A DNA stretch of 64,000 nucleotides from NCBI GenBank assembly GCA_022836615.1, contig MU405242.1, forward strand, positions 186,001 to 250,000, given 5' to 3'. The position numbers and the translations under genes are program-made. This DNA comes from Annulohypoxylon bovei var. microspora (Eukaryota; Ascomycota; Sordariomycetes; Xylariales; Hypoxylaceae). Positions 25,035-37,104 of this stretch are shown piece by piece (the stretch's first letter is position 1; every line of letters begins with the position of its first letter). The notes under the pieces were generated by a model. It worked only from the letters and a program-made list of their open reading frames with translations, did no database searches and was not told the origin of the DNA.

Positions 25035-26340
25035 CGGCGCATAGACATGATGCCTGCCCGGGTTTTGATATAAGAGATAATAGGTATCCAGGGCATCGAT
25101 TGGATAAGAAGATGCACGTATACCTAGGAGGCGATGAACGGGGGAGTAGAGCAGGGCAGAGCAGAGCAGAGCGGCAAGACTAGGACGAGGCTTTCGTGGC
25201 ACCAACCACAGCTACCGGTACACGACGGGATGACAAGAGGGCAAGACTAGGTACCGGATGAGATGACGGGTGCGAAGTACTTACTATATCCATTATACAT
25301 ATGTCTCCCTCCCTAAACACCCTTAGGGACAGAATAGGGGAAAGACGATGGCCCACAGCCGAACTAGGTAGGATGAAATGAATTGCAATGAATTGAAACT
25401 CGTGGATGAATCTTTGTTACAATTGCCTATTACCTACCTTCCTAGGAAACTAGGGTGCATGATAAATCGCGATGAGCGCGGAAGTGGCGCCGGAAATTTG
25501 TTTCCATGTCAGGACCTGATAATAGTTATTGCATTCCATCTGGTCTTCATCCTTTATAGGTATCAAGGGTACCTATCCTGTCTCAGCTAACTAATATTTT
25601 CAGATGAACTATTACTTCTAAGTTGATCACGAGTTACACAGTTACTAGAAAACAGAAGGGGTACATGTGACTAGCCCCAATCATCATTAAAAAAGGAATG
25701 CATTCACGGTGAAAGTGCCAAATTGCATCTAGCGAATTTATTCGTTCGTGTCTATGGATTTTCTGGTTCTGCTTAGATATCCGATAGCACACACAGCAAG
25801 GACTACATCAAAGTCCAGGCCTGATCCATCCCGCAACCACTTGTCGAGGTCGCTCGGCAAGCAGGCGAGAATAGAAGAAGCAATGATAATTTGTGGATAA
25901 GAGCAATGCGTTCATTGATGTGGGATTCGGGATTGTATGATGAAAGGGGGGAGGGCTGTACCTCGCCCATCAATGTGTGCCACCAATGTCTGAGCTGCCA
26001 AATTTCGTCGTGTCGTCAAACGTATGTCGCAGTCCTATCATTCCACCCGCCTCATGATACCGAGAGCCGAAGGCTCGATAATTGTCGGGGCCTCGTCGTA
26101 TGCGTAAAACTTAGGAATAGTCCGTGTCGCCTGCCTCAAATGATCTTCCAACCAGCCCGCCCCGACCGGGTTCATTCGGAGAACCAACTCCCGGGCTTTA
26201 ATTTCACACCCCCAGAATGTGTGAGGACGATCGTAGTAGTCGCCCCCGGAAAACAAATGCTGGAAGTGGAAAACAACTATGGATATATGTGCAAGATTAA
26301 TGCAACTTTTCTTGGGACAGGAGATTCCGCGTCTTCCACA
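25035..26340. other. 1.3-kb intergenic region between converging genes
   Basis: It lies between the 3' ends of the Avl9 gene (+) and the cullin gene (-). It carries a short AGAGC repeat at 25147-25172. The plus-strand frame at 25891-26448 overlaps the cullin 3' end antisense and shows no protein motif. Confidence 0.6.
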
Positions 26341-28917
26341 TCAAGCGAGATAACCAAGCTCATCGTCCTCCAAACGTTCCAGATATTCCTTGTCAAGAAG
26401 AATCTCGATACACTTCTTGATGTCACTAACTTTAGGTACGAAGCGTGACTTGATCTGGTTGATACACTCGCTAACAAGTTGGGAGTGTTTCATCTTCTTT
26501 CGTGCCTTCATGATTCGGACGATAGCAGACTAAATTATAGTTAGCATTGCATTTTATCTCGACCTAACGAGAGAAATGTAGAAGTAGCCCTAAAAAAGCT
26601 GAAAGATGTTTCGAAAAAGAAAAAGAAAAAAGACATACTTGTAACACTAGTTGACGGTCCTCCTCGATAGTCTTGTTGGTATCTGCTTCCTCCTGTTTCT
26701 GCTCAGACTTGGTACCAACATTTAGGTTGACCCGAATCTTCTTGCTCTTGAAATCGTAATTAAGGTGGAACATCTTTCCGGGACCGGGTTTCTCGCCGTC
26801 GGGTTTCATAAGCAGAATCTTGGCTTTGAGAAGGATCCCGATAGCAGGGTCCAATACCTCGTTACTTAACTGAGTGATAGATGCAATATCTTCATACGAA
26901 TGGTTGTCCTTAGAGTTAAACATTAGGAGAATCGCCATCTGGTACACACTGACTTGGAGTGTATAAGGTGTCTTCGAGGCTTTGCAATACCCAGTCTTAA
27001 GCTCTCCTTTGCAGAGCTGCCATAGCCAAGTAAGCTTACGGCCCTCGTGCTTATTTCTGTAAAAGAGGGTGAATCGATCGATGTCGGTATGGATCTCGGC
27101 CGGTGGGTTGAACGTCGTGTTAGGAGGTGTCAACGGCCAGAAACTGGTTCCTAAGATCGAGTATGTAGAGTCAAGTGGTTGTCTATCTAATTGGAGACCC
27201 TTGGTGTGTTCTCTAAACCCAGTGTTGAGATCCTTAGATATCTGCATATCTTGAAACATACGTTGAAGTTTGTTCGTGTACTCGAAACCACATGCCTCCT
27301 TAAGCTTGCTAATCATGCTAGTCTCAGCGTCATCTGAAGAAGAGCTACTGTGTACGAGACGTCGAGCTAACATCCTCGAATAGAACTTCTGGAAGACATC
27401 TTTGTCCTCGATGTACTTGAAGACGGTCATTATTTGCGTTAAAGTGGTGTCAAGCTCGGCCTCTTCCACGCCAGTTCCGCTCTTGCGCAATAGTACATCG
27501 GTGTACTTGGCGAGAAGCTCGGGAGACTTGCTACTCCCTGCCTTGCAAATATCGTTGCGGTTCACAAACTCTCTGCAAGCATTGTCCAGAGATCGAGTGA
27601 ACTCCGGCTCATCAGCAAACGCGCGCTTGACTAATCCCTGGTATCGCGTATGTGTCTCGAGTAAAGCTTCGACATAGACCTTAGGCTCCAGTTTCTCGGC
27701 ATCCGAAGCCACCTTGGCAACCGCATTAAGGCCGGCATTCCGAACATGGGTCTCGAACTTCTGTCTGAGCGGCTCTAATCCGTCTGGAATCCTAGAGAGA
27801 AGATTGTACATACGGGCCATATCATCTTCTCGGTCATTGTCTAGCAAGACCTGGAATTCGTCTCTCAACATTGCCGAGTGGTCTGCGATCAGTGCTTTGT
27901 TGCACGTCTTCTTCAACGGCAGCGCTATGTCGTTATGGAGGTACATACGTACGCGCTCCTCCTCTTCAGATAACCGAGCCTCTGCTTTCTTCATATACTC
28001 GACAACGCTATTCTCTGCAACGAACTGTTTAGACTCAGCTCTGTAGAATTCCTCGGTCGCAGCGAGGAAGGGCTTCTCGAAATGGAAGCGGTATGTGTCA
28101 AGGGTAGACTTGGTGGCGTCGTGCTCGTCGAGGCCGAGGGATACGAAGGAATCGACGACTTGCTTGATTTGCCGATGTTCTATTGTCTCACCAGTTCTCT
28201 GCTTCTCGACCAACATGAGTACGGCATCCATGACTTTCTGATTGACGGGGGAGAAGAACTCAGTGCGCCACTGATAAAGATGCAGTGTGTACACGTCGTA
28301 CGTATTCTTTTTCCCTTCGTCCATCTCCCTCTTCACCCAGTGTCGGTTGAGATACCGGAAGAGGTGGTGGATATACTTTGCGGCAACAGTATATCTACTC
28401 CACTCCTTAATGTAGAAGGTCAGCAATGCCTCGTCGGTATGCGCCTTAGATTGTTCGCAGAGACCCTTCAGGTGGTTGGTTAGATATTCCTTCAGCTTCT
28501 TATAGAGATCTTCGCCGAGAAGATGCGCTGTATAGTATTTATTAGCGAGGGAGAGTTTATATGGGAATGAGTTGGTGTCAGTACCTCCTCTATGTGCCTG
28601 GCCCACAGCATTAGAGCTTCCTAGGCCTACGGCTTTCTGTGATGTGCAGAAGTTATGGACGGCACTATTTTGTCAGTTTGAGGCAGTGGTTAGGTGCATA
28701 TAGACTCACGTGTAAATGCCCATGTACTAGAAGAGTGAAAGGTTAGTTACAAGAGGGAAAAGAGCAAAGACGGCTAGAAACATACCGTTGCCATGTCCAT
28801 GCCATCTTGCAAGTTAATCATAATCTTAGAAATACCAGCCTGAAGGTATTCCCATGTTTGTACGATATCCTCCCGGTTCGGTGCCGGAGGCATGGCTCGG
28901 GTCGCGGTTAAAGACAT
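26341..28917 (-). CDS. CUL1: Cullin-1 (Cdc53), scaffold of SCF ubiquitin ligases
   Basis: Four exons on the minus strand, 28917-28786, 28726-28710, 28664-26639 and 26529-26341, give 787 aa. Exon 2 is only 17 nt (YMGIYT junction) but is required to keep the frame. The protein has the N-terminal cullin repeats that bind the Skp1/F-box module (WEYLQAGISKIM, YYTAHLLGEDLYKKL), the cullin homology domain (FKYIEDKDVFQKFYSRMLARRL, SMISKLKEACGFEYTNKLQ, MFQDMQISKDLN) that binds Rbx1, and the C-terminal winged helix with neddylation motif IVRIMK (Lys733), ending DKEYLERLEDDELGYLA as in fungal Cul1. It assembles SCF E3 ligases that ubiquitinate cell-cycle and signalling proteins, and is activated by Nedd8/Rub1. 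Length is normal for the family. Confidence 0.97.
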
Positions 28918-29852
28918 GATGACGGAAGAATCGGAAGAGATTTCCTCCGAAGAGGATATGAAATAGATATGATGAACAAGTCGGCGTTGGTATTTATCGT
29001 GTTATGGTGGGAACGAGTTCTCTGGATAGACTGGCATTAAGGGCCTAAATTAGCAAGGACTAGAAGTGGTGAGGGGGAGGAAAGAAGGTGAATGATTAAT
29101 AAAGAGTAAAGTGGATGGAGATAAGAATTTGTAGAATTTGTACAAGCTGTAGAAAAGGAAGGAAGAAAAAAGGGAAGGCGCAAGTTGCATTGCTTGTGTG
29201 GTTCCTAAATCAACAGTGTACAGAGAAGGGAAGGCAAGAGCAATAGTGTGTAAAATAAAAAAAGAGCAGTTGAAACATACAAGTGTAGTAGGCCAGCCTG
29301 GCAGCCTGGTGGTGGATGGTGAATCTTCCAGGCTCGTAAACCTGACTCGAAAGAAGATTCACGGTTTCTTAAACTTTCCACACCACGGTTGTTCAGTTAT
29401 TATAGAAAATAGAAAAACTGTGGACTGAGTATTAACAAAACGCGACCGAGGAAATAGGTAGTCGTAATGAAACTCGGGCGACGTCGAGATTTAATGTGAG
29501 GTCACTGCTGTAAAAGAGTGAAATGGAGTTGGTTACTAGGAGTTTAAGGCAGACAGCAGTGAGACTGGACCCATACTCCAAAATGGCCTGGCACCCCAAA
29601 GCGATTAGTGTCTCCACCTTCAAACCCTCAACTGCTTAGTGTACATAGGTACCTAACGCAGTGCCCCTCCAAAAACAAAACAAAAATACATGAGTACTTT
29701 CATCTTCAATCTTCTAAATTACTAAACTTTGTTGCTGCATATATCTTTTACCACCCTATTATATTCTAACACTCCTTGCACTCTGCCCTTCTAGATAAAT
29801 TACGAATTATCATTATGTTCTTAAGATATATTTATTCATCTGCTTGTCTGGT
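28918..29852. other. 0.9-kb intergenic region upstream of the cullin gene
   Basis: It holds the cullin promoter and leader and the 3' flank of the Srf1-like gene. Purine-rich on the plus strand around 28990-29290. No gene is seen. Confidence 0.6.
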
Positions 29853-30896
29853 TTATTTTTCATGTACATTATCTATCCCACCCAGCTTCTCTGCAAGTCT
29901 GAACACATTGATAGTGAAATTCAGAATCCAGGCGATCAGCCCTACTAGCGTCAGCGCGGCTAGTCCCCTAGCCAAATGTAGAGACACAGCTTCCATTCCC
30001 GCCGAGCCAGGTTCCGTTGACAAACCGTCGCCGCTATGATAAACCAATGCTTCGAACGCCAGCGCCGTGCTAGAAGATTTCAACACGATGAAAACGAGGT
30101 CCAAGAGCGTGAGCGAAACTTTTTGCGCCGGAGCTCGGAGCCCTAAAGGTTTTCCCGTATATTCATCCCAGGTCATGTAAAGAGTGTAAGGAATGGCAAC
30201 AACGTCGATAACTATGGCGACAATCGCTTGTGACGTCTCTGGGGTATTCTCAACGGAAATTGCCGGGTCCTTGTCTCTCTGGAAGATGTTAGACGCTAGG
30301 GCAAGAGCCGCAATCGAAGTGATCAGAACCACTAAACGGAAGATGAGTGGCGCGATAGGGTGCCGCAGTACAAAATTGGAAATTTTCGTGGCCCATGTCT
30401 CTTTCCTGGATCTCCCCTTGGTCTTAGGATCTAACGGATGAAGTGGACTCCGTACCGGCTTGTCGAGACCCGGCATCTGTTCTTCTAGAGTCCGGTACGG
30501 CACCACCTCAAACTCATCGTCGGGATTTCGGCCGTACGAAGAGGATTGGATAAAATCTCTCCATCTCTCATAAGGGTCTTCATTAGGTGCTCGGTAGCCA
30601 AGCCCCATAATCACAGGTTCTGCCGTGCGTAAATGATCCCATCGTCGCCCTGGCCTGTCGGCTCGTTTCCTTAGGAACACGGGAAGTCTTGATACACGAT
30701 CATGTTTTTCGTCAACCCAGTCGATATAGCCATCCTTCGATACCCTCCTCCTTAGCGGTCGACTTCCCTTGCTCTGCTCTGGGTGGACACTTGGCCGGGG
30801 AGGCTTAAGATGTTTATCCTGCTTTGGCCCGTGGGCATCTTCAGCATAGAGCTCCACCCAAGCAGGTACAGTAATCCTTAAAGGATTCCGGGTCAT
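29853..30896 (-). CDS. SRF1: Srf1-like regulator of phospholipase D, four-pass membrane protein
   Basis: Intronless, 347 aa. The hydrophilic N-terminal half contains DGYIDWVDEKHD (55-66), a motif near MGLGYRAPNEDPYERWRDF, and Arg/Pro-rich segments. The C-terminal half has four hydrophobic helices at about 182-205, 222-242, 260-285 and 310-332. The loop between helices 2 and 3, TWDEYTGKPLGLRAPAQK, matches the corresponding loop of yeast Srf1 (DEFAGKPVGLRNP), as do the helices on either side and the FRLAEKL end. In yeast Srf1 regulates phospholipase D (Spo14). Assignment rests on this C-terminal half; the N-terminal half is diverged, as is normal between yeast and filamentous fungi. The enzyme-regulating role is transferred by family and not shown here. 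Confidence 0.85.
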   Translation of the reverse strand: MTRNPLRITVPAWVELYAEDAHGPKQDKHLKPPRPSVHPEQSKGSRPLRRRVSKDGYIDWVDEKHDRVSRLPVFLRKRADRPGRRWDHLRTAEPVIMGLGYRAPNEDPYERWRDFIQSSSYGRNPDDEFEVVPYRTLEEQMPGLDKPVRSPLHPLDPKTKGRSRKETWATKISNFVLRHPIAPLIFRLVVLITSIAALALASNIFQRDKDPAISVENTPETSQAIVAIVIDVVAIPYTLYMTWDEYTGKPLGLRAPAQKVSLTLLDLVFIVLKSSSTALAFEALVYHSGDGLSTEPGSAGMEAVSLHLARGLAALTLVGLIAWILNFTINVFRLAEKLGGIDNVHEK

Positions 30897-32260
30897 CTCA
30901 GTGTTTAAGGCGACAAATTCATAGGGATGTGAGGTTCTTCTAAGAATAAAGTTGAGAGAGGCCCGCGGTCGTCGATTAGACAGATATGATTGCTAGTCAT
31001 CCTCTCATATAGCTAGGAGCTTTATGCTGTTCGGAATTCGGAACGGGTGGGGAATTAATAGCGTTTAATAGAAAGCAACCATTGAGAGATACGTAGTGCT
31101 GTGCGCGTTTCCGCAGGCGCCAGCTTCCACCAAGCTTTTGAAATACCAACGCGTGCCAGTGTATGGAGGTAATAGAACAAAGCGCAGAACCACCTAGGTA
31201 GTCGAGCAGAAGGATTTAAACAATTACTTATTAATCGGCTGTAGAAGATATGGAATGTTTAGAGAACAAAACTAAGTCAAGTAGGAGTGAGAGGATTCTT
31301 TAAACAATTGGATGTTATAGACAGTACCACCCTCTCATGACGTGTCTTGAAAGGAACAACGAAGATGCAGAAATAGATGGAGAGGCCGAAAAAGGAAATT
31401 TGGATAGTATAGTACACGACACGGAACAGACAGCTTTTCTGTGTATACCATATAGGTACGATGAGAATCGTAAGTTAGAGTTATGTATGGATGCTTGGGA
31501 GAGGATGATAAAGTTTACATATGTGATCACAAAAGGGCAAGATAATTAAATTAAGTCAGCTCCAGCAGACTGGGCGCGTTGGCCGGGGAGAGGTCTTCTT
31601 GGCAGGGACATGGATATAGCAAGATCATATGGCCGATGGAGGCCCATAGCTTCAAGCTAGGGAGGATTAATGTTTCGTTTCAAAAGTGGGACGTTATGTA
31701 CCTAGGCAATGTACCTGTCCTTCAGCCACAAAAATGTGTAAGCTCCTTCAACTTACGGCTGTGGAATTTTATGATTTATTTTTATTCTATAGGTTACAAA
31801 GTTGTTTTCGTTCATTATTTTGAAGATTATATGTATATACCCATTATTCTAACGTTTACAAAGTCCATCCTTACTACTAACACACGTGGGCAGTCTTTGC
31901 GTTCCGATGCCGCCACATATGATACGTAGATGTACAAACCCGGGGTATTGACAAGTACCTAGGTATTTCGACTTAAGGTTCGAAATTCGCAACCTTAGAA
32001 AGTACAAGCCACAGCGCGATCCTGGTTCACATGCGTCACCAGCGCATCTTCATTTGCTACCTTAACGATACTGTACTGACAAGGGTTAAAAAAAAAAGCT
32101 ACACTTTCAACGTCATACAACTAATTCAGTGCTACCATGAAACAACGATGATTTCGACAGAATTTTTCAAAAGATGAAATAACAAGAGCTTCAGTGCGAC
32201 ACAAAATTTTCTGCCCATCCCGTCGCGGTCGCATTTTAGTACTCTCCTTCGACCGCAACA
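30897..32260. other. 1.4-kb intergenic region between divergent genes, no gene seen
   Basis: It separates the Srf1-like gene (-) from the K+/H+ exchange-related gene (+). Open frames at 31337-31549 and 31579-31929 are composition noise with no motif. Confidence 0.6.
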
Positions 32261-33177
32261 ATGAGGTTCTTCCTCCTACCCATCTCGACTCGGCGAACGT
32301 TGCTATACTGCCAGAAAATCCAAGTTTTACCAAAAGAAAAGCAGACTATAGTTGACAAGGCTACGGTTCGTGCTGCGAAGCTTTGGTCTGGCTGGGAGCA
32401 AAAAGATGCAGGCTGGCAGAAGAAAGTTGTTGTCTATGGTAACTACTTGTTAAGAAGAATTCATTACGAAGAATGGGGCCTCAAATCGGTGCCTCCCCTG
32501 TCTACCAAACGAAGAGAAGAAGAAATACTAGGAAAGGATAAAAATCACCTTATTTACCCCGAGGATATCATCCCTACAACACGTGCGGTAAACGTATTAC
32601 GAGCGCTGGGCACAGAACGAGAGCCGCTGCATAGATCCAGATTACTATGGTGTCTCATTGGAATGCCTATTAGTGCACCATTCGCCCTTGTCCCAATGTA
32701 AGTGTATTAACCCTGAGTAGGTGGTAGGTATGCATTTAATATGTATAAATCTCTAACACCCGTTTCTCTAGAATACCTAACCTTCCTTTCTTCTACCTCA
32801 TGTATCGTGCTTGGTCGCATTGGCGTGCCCTTGCGGGTGGCAAGCATATCCAATTCCTCTGTGACAACGACCTCCTGTTTTTGTCACCATCTCCAATTCT
32901 TAATTCAATCTACACACCACTTCTCGACCGTTCTGGCGTCTCGAAAATTTCAAAAGTGGATATAGGGGAACCAAAACCACCACCCGCCAATAGCTCGAAA
33001 GTTCCCGAAGAGGAGACGCTGCTCCTTTCGCAGAAAAATGGGCACCAGCTTGTCAAAGCACTGGAAATCCCAGAGCTTGGAGTTGAGCTCGAGAGGGCGA
33101 TATGGCAAGTCGAAGAAGCGATTCAAAAAGAAAAGGAGGAAAGGGCCAAACCCCCAGATACGACCAAAACGAAATGA
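32261..33177 (+). CDS. Mitochondrial K+-H+ exchange-related protein (Mit_KHE1 type)
   Basis: Exons 32261-32697 and 32772-33177 (intron with GTAAGT donor and CTCTAG acceptor) give 280 aa. The N-terminus (MRFFLLPISTRRTLLYC) is short, basic and hydrophobic. KATVRAAKLWSGWEQKDAGWQ, followed by a KVVVYGNYLLRRIHYEEWGLKS block and then PEDIIPTTRAVNVLRAL, fits the fungal Mit_KHE1 family. A membrane segment spans the splice site (LLWCLIGMPISAPFALVP joined to IPNLPFFYLMYRAW). The C-terminal part is soluble and Lys/Glu-rich. Family members have been linked to potassium/proton exchange across the inner mitochondrial membrane; whether this protein transports ions itself is not evident. It converges with the next gene, 198 bases away. 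Confidence 0.8.
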
Positions 33178-33375
33178 CGAATTAGGGGGGAAAGACCACA
33201 GATAATGTGTGGCGACATGGGGGATGTATAACGATGATACGGCCATGGAATACCTGGACCTGGTATTGGAGATATATAGACGAGCCTGGTTCTTCATCCT
33301 GTGACGATATTCGCCTAGGTAGGTATGCAACAAAGCAATGCTGCTCACTCTTCGCATGAGCAAGAGGTAGAACTG

Positions 33376-33918
33376 TCATGTTCGCCAAGCCTGGGTTCTA
33401 CCGATTGCGATTACACGCAGTGCAGATAGGATTCCAATGACACACAAAATCCCTGTCGTTATTATCAAACGCTTGGTCGTTAAGGAGTGCAAAGGATAAT
33501 TCGTCTCTGGTAGCCAGTCTCCTCGATGGCTCTCATCAGCAAGTGCTTGCTTCTCCATATCGATTTGCCGCACACATAGGGGGTTGTCATGATATACGCC
33601 CTCTAAGCGATGCTTCGTGCGAGTGTGAGTAGGATGGGAATCATCGGTTTTCCTTAGTATTTCATCGACATTGTCATGTGTGGTTTGGGCGTGGCTTGTC
33701 CTGGTAGTGTCCCGAGAAGAGATCGTCCTCCATGCTACCGCGGCTTTCTGGCGCATCAATCTCTGCGTGGGACTTTGCTCATGCTTTGTAGTTCGACATT
33801 GGTCATTCCGTTTCTTTCGTCTCGGTGATGTCTCGGGACTTGATGGGTTTAAAGGCGAAGACGTATGTGGCATATATGTTTGCTCTCTTGGGGGCATGCC
33901 CCAAGGAACCATTGCCAT
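33376..33918 (-). CDS. Small predicted tail-anchored membrane protein, family unknown
   Basis: Intronless, 180 aa. Residues 1-145 are hydrophilic, Pro/Ser/Thr-rich at first (YMPHTSSPLNPSSPETSPR), then basic with a predicted helical block QSPTQRLMRQKAAVAWR, then charged. A single hydrophobic helix at about 151-172 (LIITTGILCVIGILSAL) is followed by only a few residues, the layout of a tail-anchored protein of the ER or mitochondrial outer membrane. No signal peptide is seen. A SNARE-like identity was considered, but there is no clear heptad SNARE motif. Neither codon bias nor a recognised homologue proves the gene; the hydrophilic-then-anchor organisation is the main support. Confidence 0.65.
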   Translation of the reverse strand: MAMVPWGMPPREQTYMPHTSSPLNPSSPETSPRRKKRNDQCRTTKHEQSPTQRLMRQKAAVAWRTISSRDTTRTSHAQTTHDNVDEILRKTDDSHPTHTRTKHRLEGVYHDNPLCVRQIDMEKQALADESHRGDWLPETNYPLHSLTTKRLIITTGILCVIGILSALRVIAIGRTQAWRT

Positions 33919-36455
33919 GCTGTCGGATCAGACGAATGTATTAATGGCTAAGTAGTTGTGAAGTTTCGAGCTGTCCTAAAGCTTGCCAGGAAATGGGTAT
34001 TCTTTGATATTCCAGACAAAGACACCAGAAGAGAAGAGCAGGCGAGTAGCTCATGACAGTACATACAATCTTTGTACCAGTCCGAGTTAGATTACATTAT
34101 TCTCAAGATGTCTCATGTCTCGCCTCCCTTGCGTCCATACTGGCGCCACAGTCAAATCCCATCCAGACGGTACGTCTTAAATATTCGGAAAGCGATTATG
34201 GCTGAATTATGGGATACATAAGCCAATCACCCGAATAGACTATGGCTTGAAGTAGAACGAAACTTTGTCGGTAATAAAGTGCATTGGTTGTTTAGCCGCC
34301 GCCGCCGGATATCACTCCACAAGCTTCTTGCTTACCTCTATTGACTGACATATTGTTACCTAAGTACAACTTGAAAAGTTCTGTCAGACCTCCTGTTAAT
34401 TATTTTACTCCTAACATCGTAATGACTAGTTCACATCCGTGCAACAATGACGGCAAGCTAATATCGTGTCTAGGTAGGTACCTACCTTATATTCAAAATA
34501 GGGGCATTACTTCTATCTTACCTAGCTGGAGGTATGTTCATATAATATTCAATAAAGGCCTCTCGTGTTTTTATAAATGGCCTTCTCTTACTAATGGTTC
34601 CCTTCAGAATTTACAGTCCCTTTCGTGCTATCTGCTTCAGTTATCATACTATACATAGTAAACATAAGGATTGCCTCATAAAGGCATCTTGTATCCAACA
34701 CATCTGTCTAATTATCCTTATCCCAGTGTCACATATTCAGGTACTCAAATTGAATCAGCATTTGGGGCTTAGCTTGATTGTATGACCAACAGTCTTTTAA
34801 TGCTAAACATGAATAGGTAATCTGGAATATTCTGACTACTTGAGCCAGTCATTAGCACACCTGACTCAACAAAACAAACTGGAAGATCATAACCAATTCA
34901 TCTCTCACCAGACATGCCGATATTATCTGCTATACAAAACTAATATTTAACCCACATGACCATGGAATCGTAATATGTCATGCACAAATTAGATAGGTTT
35001 ATTGACCGTTTTCTCAGATCAACACCCACTGCTCTTCGAAGCAAATACCAAATATACGCTAAATAAGAATCGATCACTAGAGAACCATCATTTCAATTTC
35101 CGCTCGAGATGACATCTCTATACCTATATATGAAGGATAAGAAAAGTGCAGCGGGCCTATCAAACCATACTCATTGATCAACAGCTAAAAACCGCCCACC
35201 GTCTCGACTTGATCAGCAACGATCATTGCGGTACGATCAATCACGATTTCAGTGCCCGAAAATAGAACCCATAAGCACGTAAATGATATGTTGTTAGGTA
35301 GTTATTTTGAACCATTGATCTTCCCAAGGCTACTTTTGACCATCTAAAGGCATAAATCGATTACCATGAATGATGCCTAACATCGCGTGGAAAGTAGGTA
35401 GGCTTGCGAATATCATGATCCTCAAGATCTCCTCACATTCGAGCGATATAACGCAGGTCTATGATCAGGTTAGTTAAGAGCAGTTGATGGGGGCAAGATT
35501 GTTATGTAGGATCCATTATTAGGACGTTGCGATATAGTCTAGCCTCCTGAGCATGGGATGATGTATACGGCGATTCTATTGGACGAAGCTTCGGGATGGC
35601 GATCTCGCGGTTTTGCAGTGTCAGAATACCCAGGCTCAGGAGTCAAATGGTCAGAGCACAATGCCCAGCCGGAAAATGGCTCTTAGCGTGGTGGTAGCCC
35701 TTGTCTGCCATCCCATTAAGCCTAGACATATTGTAGTAAACCTTCGGATTGGAGCAGTGTGAAACAACAACTAAGAGATTTGACAAGATTAACTCGTCCC
35801 TTGACAGCTACCCCAGATGGCATCATCCCAAGTCTACTTTCTATGTGTGCATGCGGCATGATCGGAAATAGTGGCCGCCAACACGGCTTCCGAGGGGATC
35901 AGGAGGCTTGGCGCAATCACACCAATATCTCGGGATGGCTCCGTCTCTTCGTTGGCACACGCGGCATCTCATGCTAACCGTCCTGTGGCAGAGAAATACC
36001 GGCTGCCAAGGTGCGTGGGGTTTCAATCATTAAGTCAAAGTGGTGAAGCCATTATGAAGCCATGCTTACTGTGTAGGTGGTAAAAAGAATAGAAGCCATA
36101 AGCATTGAACGGATATTGGTGTGATCGCCGTCTCCTTGAGCGAAGATATAATGTGCCTATTCCCCAGGCAAAATATCTCATTATGCTCTTTATCATTCAG
36201 GCAGATTGCTAGACATCCCTCGTTCATTATCCTAATTTAGAGGTATGGTTCTTGCTGACCTTTGGTCTTGTTTTTGGTCTTGTTACTGACAGATACCAGC
36301 TGCGCTCCTTCAATTCTATTTCTCTCATTAATATTCCCGTTTGAAAGTAAGACGTCTATCCCCCCAATACTACCTACTAGGACATAAGTTAATCAATGAT
36401 CTCCAGCGGTACATTTTTGTAATTTACCTACCTCTCATTTAATTACCAAGGCACA
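33919..36455. other. 2.5-kb AT-rich intergenic region, no gene seen
   Basis: Open frames here (for example 34341-34658 and 35759-35977) are short and without motif. TAGG-type words recur, for example near 34482. The last ~200 bases are the promoter and leader of the first secreted-protein gene. Confidence 0.6.
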
Positions 36456-37104
36456 ATGAAGTTCACCTCGGGACCCCTTTTCGCTACCTTGGCGTTGACC
36501 GCCTACCTGCCGGGCATCCTTGCCGCAGAAGGATTTGCTCCGAGACCGCGCTCAGTTGTCATGTACAGGCGTGGCGAGCTTGCCAACAATGGAACCGCCG
36601 TTGCCAACGGTACCGAGGCTGTTGACGCAGGTCAAGCCGAGGAGGACCAGGACGGAGAGCAGAACAATGATGAGCTCCTCCAGGAGGAGCTCGACAACCT
36701 CAATGGAATCAACATCGACCAGAACGACGTAGAAGGCAGCCTCCTCCAGAACATCGGAAACCTCATTCTCGGCCTCGGTATTTGCAACTTCAACATTGGC
36801 AGCATCGGCAACATTGGTCTCAACGACCAGATTCAGCTTCTCCTTCAACTACAACAGCTTCAGCAACTTGAACAGCTCGGCCTCATCAACTCGGGTTCCA
36901 TCCAGCAGCTCCTCCAGCAAGAGCTTCTCCTCGGCCAGTTCAACCTCAGTAAGCCCCCTCAAAACAACACTGCTCCCCAAAGGAAGTGACTAACGCTATC
37001 TAGACATCTTCAAGCGCACTATCAGCGCAACTGTCAAGCAGGCCGCTCGTGAGAACAAGCGCACTGTGATGGTCAAGAGGGAGTGCAAGGGCAAGAGCAA
37101 CTGA
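36456..37104 (+). CDS. Small secreted Leu/Gln/Asn-rich protein A, family unknown
   Basis: Exons 36456-36948 and 37004-37104 give 197 aa; the 55-nt intron has a GTAAGC donor and a GACTAAC branch site. Residues 1-23 are a signal peptide (start MKFTSGPLFATLALTAYL). The mature protein has an acidic Asn/Glu/Asp segment (about 45-90) with NGT glycosylation sequons, then a Leu/Ile/Asn/Gly region (NIGNLILGLGICNFNIGSIG) and a Leu/Gln block (LLLQLQQLQQLEQLGLI, about 128-145) that could form an amphipathic or coiled-coil helix. The C-terminal exon is basic with several Lys-Arg sites (FKRT, NKRT, VKRE) usable by Kex2, plus a single late Cys. Codon use is strongly C-ending, suggesting high expression. It resembles protein B downstream in composition and exon plan. 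A cell-wall or surface role is only a guess. Confidence 0.85.

Noticed and set aside
25891..26448. 185-codon plus-strand frame
   Set aside because: Its 3' part is antisense to the last cullin exon, which is securely identified; the rest has no motif.
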